A stretch of 64,000 nucleotides of DNA from Chloroflexi bacterium 54-19 (lineage in GTDB: Bacteria > Chloroflexota > Chloroflexia > Chloroheliales > Chloroheliaceae), in assembly GCA_001898225.1 (NCBI GenBank), contig MKTJ01000085.1, forward strand, positions 59,379 through 123,378, given 5' to 3'. Made by a program: the position numbers and the translations under genes. The notes below the pieces were generated by a model. The model searched no databases. It was not told where the DNA came from and worked only from the letters and a program-made list of their open reading frames with translations. Of the stretch, positions 1-9,282 are shown one piece after another. How positions within the stretch are numbered: the stretch's first letter is position 1; the number at the start of each line of letters is the position of its first letter.

Positions 1-979
1 CATACTCGTCAATCAGCAGGGCCATGTGAATCTGGCGGCTCCGCATCTGTTCCAACAGGTTTTCAATCGGTATATTTTCCGGCACCTTCAGGACCGGTCT
101 TAAAATATCCTTGAGGACAAATTTTTCCTGGTCTTTTATTTTGTGGACGGTGTCGAGCAGGTCCTTGACGTGCAGCACGCCGATGACATTGTCAATCGTG
201 CCATCGTAGACCGGGAAGCGGGTGTAATGCTCGCGGGTAACAATGTCCATTACCCCATCCAGGTCTTTATCTACCGGGATAGCGTAGACCTGGGTCCGGG
301 GCCGCATGACCTGGTTGGCGTCTTTCTCGCCAAAGTCGAAGACCCGCCGCAGCATCACTTCTTCCTGGTTATCCAGCACCCCGGCCTCGCGGCTCTCCGT
401 AACCAGCATTTCAAGCTCAGCTACCGAGTGGACCGAAGCGTGTTCGCTGGCCGCGTTCATACCAAGCAACCGGACAATGGCGTTACCGATGCTGTTCATC
501 AATTTGATAAACGGTTTGAAAACCTGGGCAAAGATGTAGAGAGGTCGGGCGACGAACAGGGCCGTGCCTTCCGCCCGTTGCAGGGCGATGGACTTGGGCA
601 CCAACTCACCCAGGACGATATGGAAAATCGTGATTAGTGCGAAGCTGAAGGCAAACGCGACGGTGTGAGAAAGTTCTATGGCTGCCGGACCAGCGATACC
701 CTCGAAAAGGGGCTCGACCAGGTGCGCCAGGGCCGGTTCACCAATCCAGCCGAGGGCCAGGCTCGCCAGGGTGATACCTAACTGAGTGGCAGCGATATAA
801 TTATCGAGGTGATTTATTTCGTTTTGAACCGTCCTGGCGGCTCTTTTTCCTTCTTCAACCAGTTGTTCAATCCTGGTCTTACGAACCTTTACTAATGCGA
901 ACTCGCCTGCTACAAAAAATCCGTTCAGGGCTACCAGCAGCAATACCGCCAGTAAGCCCAAACTTTGGACACCTTCCAT
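1..979 (-). CDS. CNNM/CBS domain membrane protein (HlyC/CorC family), 3' end cut by window edge
   Basis: Integral membrane protein of the CNNM (DUF21) plus CBS-pair family, linked in other bacteria to Mg/Co efflux or membrane stress; the substrate here is not known. The frame opens with ATG at 979 and stays open for 326 codons to the window edge. Residues 1-30 form a first hydrophobic helix with the LNGFFVAGEFALVKVRKTRI-type CNNM opening. More helices follow to about residue 195, including GELVPKSIALQ, typical of the domain. A CBS region starts near residue 215 (VMRPRTQVYAIPVD, then TRFPVYDGTIDNVIGVLHVK). The second CBS and any CorC_HlyC C-terminal domain lie outside the window. It is monocistronic as far as can be seen. 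Family assignment is secure; transport function is inferred from the family. Confidence 0.9.
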   Translation of the reverse strand, partial: MEGVQSLGLLAVLLLVALNGFFVAGEFALVKVRKTRIEQLVEEGKRAARTVQNEINHLDNYIAATQLGITLASLALGWIGEPALAHLVEPLFEGIAGPAAIELSHTVAFAFSFALITIFHIVLGELVPKSIALQRAEGTALFVARPLYIFAQVFKPFIKLMNSIGNAIVRLLGMNAASEHASVHSVAELEMLVTESREAGVLDNQEEVMLRRVFDFGEKDANQVMRPRTQVYAIPVDKDLDGVMDIVTREHYTRFPVYDGTIDNVIGVLHVKDLLDTVHKIKDQEKFVLKDILRPVLKVPENIPIENLLEQMRSRQIHMALLIDEY

Positions 980-1131
980 GTATTTTATTTTACTCCCAAA
1001 TGGCAATCGGCCTTACCGCACCAAATTTCGGCAAAGCCACCGCCTGTAATTTTAATTCGAGATTCAGTTTAACATCTAATTGTGAAGTGAAAATTAAGAA
1101 AAACTCAAAATCAGATTAGTCGGCCCTTTAA

Positions 1132-1407
1132 TTAATAAAGTTGGCCCTTAAATGGAGAGGCTTCCAGTTCGTCAAGGATGCGGTTGATCAGGAGGAGCGG
1201 TTCACCTTCGAGGTTGTTGGTCAAAAGGTCGCGGTCACGTTCGCCGACCACGATTTGCATCAGGCTCATACCGAGCGGTTTGGTGGCCTCGTCACGCATA
1301 ATCTGGCCGATAAGCAGGCTGATAGTTTGCTGGGCCCCGGTCGAACCCTGGCAGGCCCGGACCATCTCGCTAACAAAACCGTTTGTGCGCGCGTAAAAAT
1401 TGTCCAA
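1132..1407 (-). CDS. Small hypothetical protein (about 91 aa)
   Basis: I do not recognise this protein. It is short, soluble and mixed alpha-helical in character, with no signal peptide, Cys pair or membrane segment. The longest frame starts at a TTG at 1413, but a GGGAG element sits only one base before that codon. It sits seven bases before a second in-frame TTG at 1407, so I place the start there (product begins LDNFYARTNGFV). It lies between the CNNM protein and the carboxylesterase, on the same strand as both, and is separated from the esterase by a terminator. The SD sequence and a plausible amino-acid composition support it as a real gene. The overlapping plus-strand frame at 1141-1479 looks like its shadow. 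Confidence 0.55.
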   Translation of the reverse strand: MDNFYARTNGFVSEMVRACQGSTGAQQTISLLIGQIMRDEATKPLGMSLMQIVVGERDRDLLTNNLEGEPLLLINRILDELEASPFKGQLY

Positions 1408-1452
1408 TTGCAATCTCCCTTTCGCAATTTTTCCCCTGGAATCAGTTTACCA

Positions 1453-1490
1453 CAAAAAAGCGTCCCAATTCGAGCTTGAGACGCTTTTTG
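1453..1490 (-). terminator. Intrinsic terminator behind the carboxylesterase
   Basis: GACGC arms at 1460-1464 and 1480-1484 are flanked by runs of A on the left and T on the right. Read on the minus strand, this gives a stem followed by a T-run, just after the esterase stop at 1502. It also separates the esterase from the small gene downstream. Confidence 0.75.
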
Positions 1491-1501
1491 TTAGTTAAAG
1501 G

Positions 1502-3004
1502 TTAACGACGCCCTTCCCAGAGGGCTCTTTCGGCTCCCTTCGGGTCGTTGACCACGGTGGAGACAGTGTTGAAGACCATGGTGGCGCGGGTGGTGGTATC
1601 GTATTGAGGCCAACCGGGCTGGCCGGTCCTGGCAAAAGCCACCCAGGCCGCGTGCATGGTGTCGGCCAACTCCTGGGGCGGGTTGGGCACGGTCAGGGGG
1701 AAATTGTCGGCTTTGTCGAGGGTATCAAAGCTAAAGCCGATTTCGAGGGCGTGACAGGCTCCCAGCCGACCGTTAAACCGGGGCGATTGCCAGTCGAACA
1801 GGTACATAAAGGTATTGCCGCCCTCCTGTTGGTTGTGGGTTTCGGCCAGGCGGATAGCCGGGATGCGGAAGAACCAATCGGTTACCAGGGCCTCCATAAT
1901 GTCACCGGAGGAAGCGCCGGGCCGGGCTTCCCGGTAGGCCGCCAGGGCTTTTTCTACGTCGAGACCGTAAGCGGCGGCGGTCCCGGCCAGTATCGGTTCG
2001 GACAAATAGTCAATCGCGCCGTTCGGCACCAGGAAAAGGCGTTCCTCGCCGGTATTGGTCCCGACCAGGATGTCCACGTCCCGGCTTGCCCCGGCCTGGA
2101 TGGCTTCTATGGGCCGGGCCGGGATGGTTGTGCCGTCCACCACCGGCTCGAACGGCATCAGGTTGGCAGCCACCTCGCCCCATTTAGCCGGGTCGGGATT
2201 GCCAAAAACTTCGCCACTGACCTGCACCTGGGCCGCCAGGAGTTGCTCGTAAGGTACGGCCCCGATAGCTTCCAGGGTCGGCGGGACGTGCAGGAGTTCG
2301 GCCAGGTAACCGCCGACCAGTTTAGCCGAGGCCGGGGAAATAACGTGATGCCCGGCCCCGCTCTGGCAAATAGCTCGCCGGAAAAGCCCCTGGGTCTGTG
2401 GCAGCGAAAGAAGGGTGGTCACGCTGAACGCGCCCGCCGACTCACCGGCGATGGTAACGTTGGAGGCGTCTCCACCAAAGGCCGCGATATTATCCCGGAC
2501 CCATTCCAGGGCGGCCACCTGGTCCAGGATGCCCCAGTTGCCCCCGCCATCTTCGACAAAAAGGAAACCGTCCGCGCCCAACCGGTAGTTTATGGTCACA
2601 CACACGACCCCATCACGGGCAAATTTGCCGCCTTCGTATATGTCAATGGCCCCGGTGCCGTTGGCGAAAGCGCCCCCGTGAATCCAGACCAATACCGGCA
2701 GAGTCGCCGAGGCGGTCGAAGGGGTCCAGATGTTCAGGTTAAGACAATCCTCGCCGGGGATAACCGGTTCGGGCAAAAGGGTATCAAAGGGAGGGAAGTA
2801 GGGTGGTTTGGGCACCGTCGGGCCATACTGGCTGGCATCGCGGACGCCTTGCCAGGGTTCGTGGGGCCGGGGTGGCTGAAAGCGGTTGGGGCCAAACGGT
2901 GGCGCGGCATAAGGAATTCCCTTGAAGACCAGGCTGCCGTTTTCGGTAGTGCCGCTGACAGCGCCCTGGCGGGTTTGGACAATGTTGCTTTGCAGGGTAT
3001 CCAT
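1502..3004 (-). CDS. Type-B carboxylesterase/lipase
   Basis: Serine hydrolase of the carboxylesterase type-B family (para-nitrobenzyl-esterase-like), cleaving carboxylic esters; about 500 residues, the normal family length. Visible landmarks are GIPYAAPPFGPNRFQPP near the N-terminus, EDCLNLNIWTP, the oxyanion loop HGGAF, and the nucleophile elbow GESAG. Later come GTNTGEE (acidic triad member) and the HALEIGFSF region, probably holding the catalytic His. There is no signal peptide, so it is likely cytoplasmic. The longest frame opens at TTG 3025. An AAGGAGG lies 8 bases before ATG 3004, which is the better start. It is divergent from the Gfo/Idh/MocA gene across a 270-base spacer. The natural substrate cannot be deduced. 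Confidence 0.93.
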   Translation of the reverse strand: MDTLQSNIVQTRQGAVSGTTENGSLVFKGIPYAAPPFGPNRFQPPRPHEPWQGVRDASQYGPTVPKPPYFPPFDTLLPEPVIPGEDCLNLNIWTPSTASATLPVLVWIHGGAFANGTGAIDIYEGGKFARDGVVCVTINYRLGADGFLFVEDGGGNWGILDQVAALEWVRDNIAAFGGDASNVTIAGESAGAFSVTTLLSLPQTQGLFRRAICQSGAGHHVISPASAKLVGGYLAELLHVPPTLEAIGAVPYEQLLAAQVQVSGEVFGNPDPAKWGEVAANLMPFEPVVDGTTIPARPIEAIQAGASRDVDILVGTNTGEERLFLVPNGAIDYLSEPILAGTAAAYGLDVEKALAAYREARPGASSGDIMEALVTDWFFRIPAIRLAETHNQQEGGNTFMYLFDWQSPRFNGRLGACHALEIGFSFDTLDKADNFPLTVPNPPQELADTMHAAWVAFARTGQPGWPQYDTTTRATMVFNTVSTVVNDPKGAERALWEGRR

Positions 3005-3163
3005 ATGGTGATCCTCCTTGATCAATTTTAAAGTAGCAAAAAGTTAGGAAGATAGAGTAATCCTGTTATAAAAACGGGAATTACAGGCTCCAAAGCATAA
3101 AAATGGGTGCCTAAGCCTTTAATTATTCGGTTAGGGAAGTGGTTTGCGTGTTGTCTATCAAAT

Positions 3164-3192
3164 TTTAACATAAAAGGCTAAAGTTATATAAT
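3164..3192 (+). promoter_or_regulatory. Likely sigma-A promoter of the Gfo/Idh/MocA gene
   Basis: A perfect TATAAT at 3187-3192 sits 17 bases after a weak TTTAAC (3164-3169). It lies about 85 bases upstream of the GTG start at 3277. The rest of the 3005-3276 spacer is AT-rich and holds no gene. Confidence 0.5.
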
Positions 3193-3276
3193 CAGGACGC
3201 TTTTGGGCGGATTATGCCCTGGATTGCCGGTTCTTTAAGAAATTCTCAATCTCAAAACCATAAAAGGAGATTTACT

Positions 3277-4263
3277 GTGGCGAAAGTTCGATGGGGAATA
3301 TTGAGTACGGCCAACATCGGAGTTAATAAGGTTATCCCGGCCATGCAAAAAGGCCAGTATAGCGAGGTGGTGGGACTGGCCTCCCGCAACCTGGCAAGCG
3401 CCCAGGCGGCAGCCGCAAAACTGGGTCTGGCGAAAGCCTATGGCTCTTACGAAGAATTGCTGGCCGACCCCGAAATAGACGCAATTTACAATCCTCTCCC
3501 CAACGATTTGCATATCTCGTGGTCAATCAAGGCCCTGGAAGCGGGCAAGCATGTCCTTTGTGAAAAGCCGCTGGCCCTGAATGCCGATGAAGCGCAGCTT
3601 CTGGCCGATGCCGGGCAGAAATATCCCCACCTCAAACTGATGGAAGCCTTTATGTACCGCCACAACTTGCAGTGGCAGGCTACGAGGAAAATGGTCCAGG
3701 AAGGCCGTATCGGTGATTTGAAGACTATTCAATCGTTCTTTTCTTATTTCCTGGACGACCCGAACAATATCCGCAATATCCCTGAGAACGGCGGCGGCGG
3801 CCTTTTCGATATTGGCTGCTACAACATTTCGCTTTCTCGCTTTATCTTTGGTAAAGAGCCGGAGCGCGTGTTGGGGCTGGTAGATTTCGACCCGAACCTT
3901 AAAACCGACCGGTTGGCTTCGGTCATCCTCGATTTTGGCAACGGGACAAGCTCGACCTTTACGTGTAGCACCCAGCTTGTGCCTTTTCAGCGGGTCAATA
4001 TTTTTGGGACGACCGGGCGCATCGAAATCGAGATTCCCTTTAACGCCCCGGAAGACCGTCCTAACAAAGTCTGGGTGACTACCGGCGGCCAGACCGAACT
4101 GATAGATTTGCCGACGGTCGACCAGTACACCATCCAGGGCGACCTGTTCTCCCAGGCGGTCCTCGATGACACGCCGGTCCCGACCCCTATCGAGGACGGT
4201 GTCGCCAACATGCGGGTCATTGACCGGGTCTTCGAAAGCGCCCGGACCAACACCTGGGCTTAA
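3277..4263 (+). CDS. Gfo/Idh/MocA family NAD(P)-dependent oxidoreductase
   Basis: Sugar- or polyol-type dehydrogenase of the Gfo/Idh/MocA family: an N-terminal Rossmann domain (WGILSTANIGVNKVIPAM) followed by an alpha/beta C-terminal domain. The family hallmark EKPLALNADEAQ is present; its Lys is the conserved catalytic or cofactor-contacting residue. Length is 328 residues, normal for the family. The frame is open from 3214, but AAGGAG precedes GTG 3277 by 8 bases and the protein then begins VAKVRWGIL directly before the Rossmann fold, so 3277 is chosen. A strong hairpin terminator follows, so it is a single-gene unit. Substrate unknown; glucose-fructose-oxidoreductase-like or dihydrodiol-dehydrogenase-like enzymes are equally possible. 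Confidence 0.9.
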   Translation: MAKVRWGILSTANIGVNKVIPAMQKGQYSEVVGLASRNLASAQAAAAKLGLAKAYGSYEELLADPEIDAIYNPLPNDLHISWSIKALEAGKHVLCEKPLALNADEAQLLADAGQKYPHLKLMEAFMYRHNLQWQATRKMVQEGRIGDLKTIQSFFSYFLDDPNNIRNIPENGGGGLFDIGCYNISLSRFIFGKEPERVLGLVDFDPNLKTDRLASVILDFGNGTSSTFTCSTQLVPFQRVNIFGTTGRIEIEIPFNAPEDRPNKVWVTTGGQTELIDLPTVDQYTIQGDLFSQAVLDDTPVPTPIEDGVANMRVIDRVFESARTNTWA

Positions 4264-4304
4264 ACCGGACCAGGTTGAAGTTATAAGATAAATAAAGAAG
4301 TATG

Positions 4305-4345
4305 GCCGGGTGGTCCTTCCAGAAAGAAGGATACCCGGCTTTTTT
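4305..4345 (+). terminator. Intrinsic terminator after the Gfo/Idh/MocA gene
   Basis: GCCGGGT (4305-4311) pairs with ACCCGGC (4333-4339), and the inner TCCTTC/GAAGGA pair extends the stem. A run of six T follows. Confidence 0.85.
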
Positions 4346-4465
4346 GTGGGAAAGTTGTAATTTTCCCGGTTAAGTTAGCGTTATAAGATTCAAATAATCT
4401 CTCTGTCGCAAATTAAATAAAATCGGTGCTCACCTGTTACACGCTCGCAGATGGGAGAAGAAGTC

Positions 4466-7201
4466 ATGCGACAAATTTCGAAAAATGCTTGCTGTTTGAT
4501 GTTCCTTACATTTTTAACGCTTTTGAGTTTGCTCGTGGCGGCCTGTGGCGACCTCACGCCGACCGCCCTCCAACCGACCCCGGTCGCGCAGACCAATGCT
4601 TTGAATACCCCGACCAATTCTTCAGGCGGGACAACTTCGGCTGCCGCTTTAACCCCGGCTACGCAACCCGCTACCTCGGCAACCATCACTCCACCGGTCT
4701 ATTCAGGCTTGCAAAAGGGCCAACTCAAAGAGATGTACCCGGTCCTGGCCGGTTTAGTCGAGGCCAAATCATTTCGGATAAACGATGATTGGAGCGGGTT
4801 ATCAATATACCCGGGAGCAGATAAGCAGTTGGCGCACTACTCGGTTGTGCGGCAGCCCAACGGTTTTGAAGGTCAGGCCTTTTTCAGCAAGGGCTATTTC
4901 TACTCTATAAACCAAAGACAAGACCCCAACTATAAAGAAATCAGTAAGGTTATCAATATCCCGCTGGATGTCGCCCGGAAATTTTTGCAAACACTGGCCG
5001 AGGCTCCGGTCTATGTGGGAGACTACAACGGCTCCCCGATTGCAACCCATACCGATGATTATCCCAGCCTGAAGATTTATATTGATACCGGGTCTGGCAC
5101 CCTGGGTGTTGTCAGCAATTCCCAGCAGGACAATTTTTACCCCTGGGCGTTTATTTTTGCCGGTCGCCTTTTTACGGGGACGGATGCGACCGCTTTTGAA
5201 GCTTTCCAACTTCTAAAACCCTACCTGCAAAAGGATGTCCTGGAAGACATGCTGAAATCGGCCAGGGACAACTATACCCCTAACGCCACTCCTAACCTCA
5301 CCCCCAATCCGGGCCTGACGCCTGCCCCGACAAATTCTGGTTCCAACTTAGCTTCGCTGGTTACACCCGGTTTCAGTGTCCTCTCCCAGCCCGGCCATTT
5401 GGGAAGCATTAGAAATGTGACGGTTAGCCCGGACGGTCAAATCTTTGCTACTGCCGGGGACGAATCTGACCGGACCGTCCGCCTCTGGGATAAGAACGGG
5501 CAACTTTTAAAAGTCCTGAACGGCCATACTTCCAACGTAGGCGGCTTGAGTTTTAGCCCCGATGGGAAAATGCTTGCCAGTTCGGGGCGCGAAATAATAA
5601 TCTGGGAAGTTTCCAATGGCAAACAACTGGCGAACTTCGACCTTAATGGCGACCAGGCCAGTTTGCTAAGCTTTAGTACCGATGGTAAAACCCTGGTTAG
5701 TAGTGACAACATTTCAAGTCGCCAGGTCCGGTTGTGGGACGTGTCCGCCTATAAGTTTTTGTTCTCGCTGGAAGGCACCAACGCGATTGTCCTACCTGGT
5801 AGCAGCACCATTATTTATAGCGACCGGCAAATTATCAAACTGATGGACCTGACCAGCCATCAAACAACCCTGTACCGTGATGATATTTTGAGCTTTCACG
5901 GGATTTTTAGCATTAGCCCGGACGGTAAAACCCTGGCTCTCGAAAATAGCGCCAACGATATTGAACTTTATGAAGTTCCGAGCGGTAAAAAGCTTAAGAC
6001 CCTTTCTACCAGCCTGCCCAAAACAGAAGATTTATTTTTTGAACAAATCTTTTACCTGGTTTTCAGCCCGGACGGTAAATACCTGGCCGCTTCCAGGACA
6101 GGTAATACCACTGTCGAAGTCTGGCAAGAGTCGGACGGTAAAGAAGTAACTATAGTTACGGCCGATAAATCTTATTTCCTTCCAATAGCCTTTAGCGCGG
6201 ACAGCCAGCGGCTGTATATAACCGGGACCTCAATATCGGGATGGGATTTACAGGGCAAACAAATATTCAAAAACGCCAATAGCGGTTCCAAAATCAATGC
6301 CCTGGCGCTCAGTCCTGACGGAAAAACCTTTGTTACCGGGACCCAGGGCAAGGAGGTCAAACTCTGGGATAGCGCCAACGGAAACCTGATTACCACTTTT
6401 ACGGGGTCGCAAAGTGAAATCTTCGCAGTGGCTTATAGCCCGGATGGGCGATTGGTGGCCGGGACGGGCGGGGTCAGCTATTACCCGGATACGGATAATG
6501 CTATCCGGCTCTGGGATACCACTACTAAAAACGCGGCCCCAATTTTGACCCTGACCGGGCATTTTGAGCCGGTCCAGGCTTTAGCTTTCAGCCCCGACGG
6601 CAAACAACTGGCTAGTGGCAGTTATGACCGGACTATCCGCCTGTGGGATTTAAGTACGGGCAAGCAAACTGCCGAGTTCAAGGGTAAGGTGCCTGAATAT
6701 TTCCGGTTTTACACCCTGGCCTTTAGCCCGGACGGCAAGATGCTTGCAGGGGCGGGCAGTGGCGACCCCGATAGTAAGGATTTTCCTGTAAAAGTCTGGG
6801 ACATAGCTACGGGGCAGGGAATTGCCTCGCTTCAGGGCCACACCGGCAACGTCCTGACCCTGGCCTTTAGCCCGGACGGTAAAACGCTTGCCAGCGGCAG
6901 CGAAGATGGCTCGGTGCGGTTATGGGATATAGCCGGGAAGAAAGAGTTGGCCCGGCTCGATTCTAAGGCCGGGAAAGGCATTGTTTATTCGGTAGCCTTC
7001 AGCCCGGAAGGTAAAAGCCTGGCGGTGAGTTATCAAAACGGCCTGCTGGCACTCTGGGATACCGTTACCCACCAGGAAATCTCAAATACCATAGCTCAAT
7101 CTTATAGTGGGGCTTTCTACCTGGCCTTTAGTCCTGATGGCCGTTTCCTCATCACAGGCCACCAACAGGATACCGCGCTTAAACGCTGGCAAATAAAATA
7201 A
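4466..7201 (+). CDS. WD40-repeat lipoprotein, long paralogue
   Basis: Secreted, lipid-anchored beta-propeller protein of 911 residues. The signal peptide (MRQISKNACC and a hydrophobic stretch) ends in a lipobox LVAAC with Cys27. A Thr/Pro/Ala linker leads to an unrecognised domain (about residues 80-265) containing INDDWSGLS. About 14 WD40-like blades follow from residue 310 to the end, many with FSPDGK and LWD signatures, enough for two propellers. ATG 4466 is chosen over ATG 4451 because GGGAG lies 8 bases before it, matching the arrangement of the paralogue downstream. The next gene (7302) shares the signal peptide, the INDDW domain and the propeller. The function is probably scaffolding or ligand binding at the cell surface; no catalytic motif is visible. 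Confidence 0.88.
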   Translation: MRQISKNACCLMFLTFLTLLSLLVAACGDLTPTALQPTPVAQTNALNTPTNSSGGTTSAAALTPATQPATSATITPPVYSGLQKGQLKEMYPVLAGLVEAKSFRINDDWSGLSIYPGADKQLAHYSVVRQPNGFEGQAFFSKGYFYSINQRQDPNYKEISKVINIPLDVARKFLQTLAEAPVYVGDYNGSPIATHTDDYPSLKIYIDTGSGTLGVVSNSQQDNFYPWAFIFAGRLFTGTDATAFEAFQLLKPYLQKDVLEDMLKSARDNYTPNATPNLTPNPGLTPAPTNSGSNLASLVTPGFSVLSQPGHLGSIRNVTVSPDGQIFATAGDESDRTVRLWDKNGQLLKVLNGHTSNVGGLSFSPDGKMLASSGREIIIWEVSNGKQLANFDLNGDQASLLSFSTDGKTLVSSDNISSRQVRLWDVSAYKFLFSLEGTNAIVLPGSSTIIYSDRQIIKLMDLTSHQTTLYRDDILSFHGIFSISPDGKTLALENSANDIELYEVPSGKKLKTLSTSLPKTEDLFFEQIFYLVFSPDGKYLAASRTGNTTVEVWQESDGKEVTIVTADKSYFLPIAFSADSQRLYITGTSISGWDLQGKQIFKNANSGSKINALALSPDGKTFVTGTQGKEVKLWDSANGNLITTFTGSQSEIFAVAYSPDGRLVAGTGGVSYYPDTDNAIRLWDTTTKNAAPILTLTGHFEPVQALAFSPDGKQLASGSYDRTIRLWDLSTGKQTAEFKGKVPEYFRFYTLAFSPDGKMLAGAGSGDPDSKDFPVKVWDIATGQGIASLQGHTGNVLTLAFSPDGKTLASGSEDGSVRLWDIAGKKELARLDSKAGKGIVYSVAFSPEGKSLAVSYQNGLLALWDTVTHQEISNTIAQSYSGAFYLAFSPDGRFLITGHQQDTALKRWQIK

Positions 7202-7214
7202 ATGATCTTACAGC

Positions 7215-7250
7215 GCCTGGAAATCAGCCCGGTTTCCAGGCCCTATTTAC
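7215..7250 (+). terminator. Weak hairpin between the WD40 paralogues
   Basis: GCCTGGAAA (7215-7223) pairs with TTTCCAGGC (7233-7241). Only a mixed pyrimidine/AT tail follows, so it may attenuate transcription between the paralogues and not stop it. Confidence 0.45.
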
Positions 7251-7301
7251 ATCTCCAATAAGAAATCCCCTGGTATTTATTCCAGCCGTGGGAGAAAAGT
7301 T

Positions 7302-9065
7302 ATGCAACCCTTTTCGAGAAATGCTTGCTGTCTGACGCTACTTACAATTTTTACTCTTTTAACTTTGGTACTGGCTGGTTGTGGTGAAATAACCGCGCCT
7401 TCCACCCTTCAGAATAAAGCGGTTTCAGCAGCCAACCAGGCCCAAACCGGCAACACCTTTGAAAGTAATTCAGCAATAACACCACCTCTCAACGGAATTA
7501 AAAAAGGCAAGGTAACCGAGCTTTTCCCCGAACTCACCGACCTAAAAACCCTGAAAGCTCTCCAAATCAACGATGATTGGAATGGTCTTTCGGGAGTAAC
7601 GCCTATCCAGGCCCACTATTCTTTTATAATGAATGATGGTCTGACCGGGGAGGGGGTCTTTAGTACGGGCGGTGACAACCCTGGTGGTTTCAGGGCGAGC
7701 CCTTTGTTGGAGACAGCCAGGGTGATTACAATACCCCTGAGCGTTACTCAGAATTTCTGGCAAACCCTGGTCGCTATGCCGGTTGAGGAAGGCGACTACC
7801 GGGGGCCTTACCTGCCGACTATGACCGATACCTTCCCCAGCCTGTTCATGTTTATCCAGACCGACGCCGGGCTTTTACAGGTTTCCAGCGCCTCCCAACA
7901 AAAGGGGTTCTTTCCCTGGTCGTTTTATTATAAGGGCCAGAAGTTTACCGGGACCGATACAACCGCCTATACGGCTTACGGTTTGCTGCTTCCCTATCTT
8001 CACAAAGAAATACTCACCGACCTGGCAAATAAATCGAGTGGGCGTATTTCCAATAAAGTTTCACCTCCAAATCTAAATCCAGGTGTCCCTTCTTTGCTGA
8101 CCAGGGATTATAGCGTCCAGGCCAACTCAAAACCTTATTCCTCCTTCTTTTCTTTCGCCCTGGACCCCACCGGAAAATATCTTGCCACCGGGATTGATAA
8201 AGGAGTAAACCTCTTTTTAGCGAGTGATGGCAAATTAGTAAAAACTTTCAAAGGGCCGGAAAGCTATGTCCTTACCCTGGCTTTTTCCCAGGATGGGCGC
8301 TACCTGGCCGCAAACAGTCCGGTCGCCTTTTATCATAACCCCAACGCCAGCAATTCAATCTGGCTCTGGGATACCCAGGCGGCTACTTCCGACCCGGCAA
8401 TTGTCATAAAGGGGAGTTTTGATAATATAACAACCCTGGCTTTTTCGCCCGACAGTAAGACCATTGCCGCCGCTAACTCCGACCGGGCCATCCGGTTATT
8501 TGACATTGCCACAGGTAAGCAAACAGGTTATCTGCGGGGCAAAATCCCCGAATATTTTACGATTTACACGATTGCCTTTAGCCCTGACGGCCAGACGATA
8601 GCCGGGGCCGGGAGCGGTGATATTCAAACCGGGGCTTACCCGGTAAAGCTGTGGGATGTCACCAGCGGGCAGGAGCGGCCCAGCCTGAAGGGACATACCG
8701 GGCCGGTGCTTTCAATCGCTTTCAGCCCGGACGGTAAAACTCTAGCCAGCGTTGGAAATGAAGGCTCTATCCGCCTGTGGGATTTAAGCAGCGGCGGCCA
8801 GAAAGCCAGCCTGACCGGACCCCTGGATGACAGTCCCTTAACTTCAATAAAGTTCAGCCCGGACGGCAAGCGGTTGGCTGGAGCCTACCAGGATGGTCTG
8901 CTGGTTTTGTGGGATACGGCCAGCGGGAAGGAAATCTCCGAAACAGGTATCGGACCGGTGGCAAATTCCAATAATAGCTTTGAGATGGGTTTTTCCCCGG
9001 ACGGCCAGTCTATTTTCACGGCTAACCGGGTCGACGATACCTTAAACCGGTTTCTGATAAAGTGA
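7302..9065 (+). CDS. WD40-repeat lipoprotein, short paralogue
   Basis: Lipid-anchored beta-propeller protein of 587 residues, a tandem paralogue of the gene at 4466. The first 30 residues match closely (MQPFSRNACC, then lipobox LAGC with Cys27 at the same position). The same uncharacterised domain follows, with INDDWNGLS, a GDY motif and FTGTDTTAY against FTGTDATAF in the long copy. Only about seven WD40 blades are present, one propeller, against about fourteen in the neighbour. GGGAGAAAAG precedes the ATG. The length difference fits gain or loss of a whole propeller by recombination between the near-identical repeat DNA. Function unknown; a surface binding role is likely. Confidence 0.88.
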   Translation: MQPFSRNACCLTLLTIFTLLTLVLAGCGEITAPSTLQNKAVSAANQAQTGNTFESNSAITPPLNGIKKGKVTELFPELTDLKTLKALQINDDWNGLSGVTPIQAHYSFIMNDGLTGEGVFSTGGDNPGGFRASPLLETARVITIPLSVTQNFWQTLVAMPVEEGDYRGPYLPTMTDTFPSLFMFIQTDAGLLQVSSASQQKGFFPWSFYYKGQKFTGTDTTAYTAYGLLLPYLHKEILTDLANKSSGRISNKVSPPNLNPGVPSLLTRDYSVQANSKPYSSFFSFALDPTGKYLATGIDKGVNLFLASDGKLVKTFKGPESYVLTLAFSQDGRYLAANSPVAFYHNPNASNSIWLWDTQAATSDPAIVIKGSFDNITTLAFSPDSKTIAAANSDRAIRLFDIATGKQTGYLRGKIPEYFTIYTIAFSPDGQTIAGAGSGDIQTGAYPVKLWDVTSGQERPSLKGHTGPVLSIAFSPDGKTLASVGNEGSIRLWDLSSGGQKASLTGPLDDSPLTSIKFSPDGKRLAGAYQDGLLVLWDTASGKEISETGIGPVANSNNSFEMGFSPDGQSIFTANRVDDTLNRFLIK

Positions 9066-9282
9066 TTTTCGATTGTGGGCTAAGCCCGGTCACTATTTCA
9101 AAGCGGCTTTCGAACAAAGGATTTTCTTTGCGCCCGGGTTACCGGCATGCTATTCTATTTCAAACTGCTCTGCTCCCTGATTGGACCCGCCAAAGTTGAG
9201 CGGGTGTACCGGCCCGGATTAACATAAATTGGTCCTTTTGGATATTTGAAATAAACTTTGGAGAAAGGAATATAGAGAATTT

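Noticed and set aside
895-1119. 74-codon plus-strand frame at the CNNM gene start
   Set aside because: Mostly antisense to the CNNM coding region; no SD.
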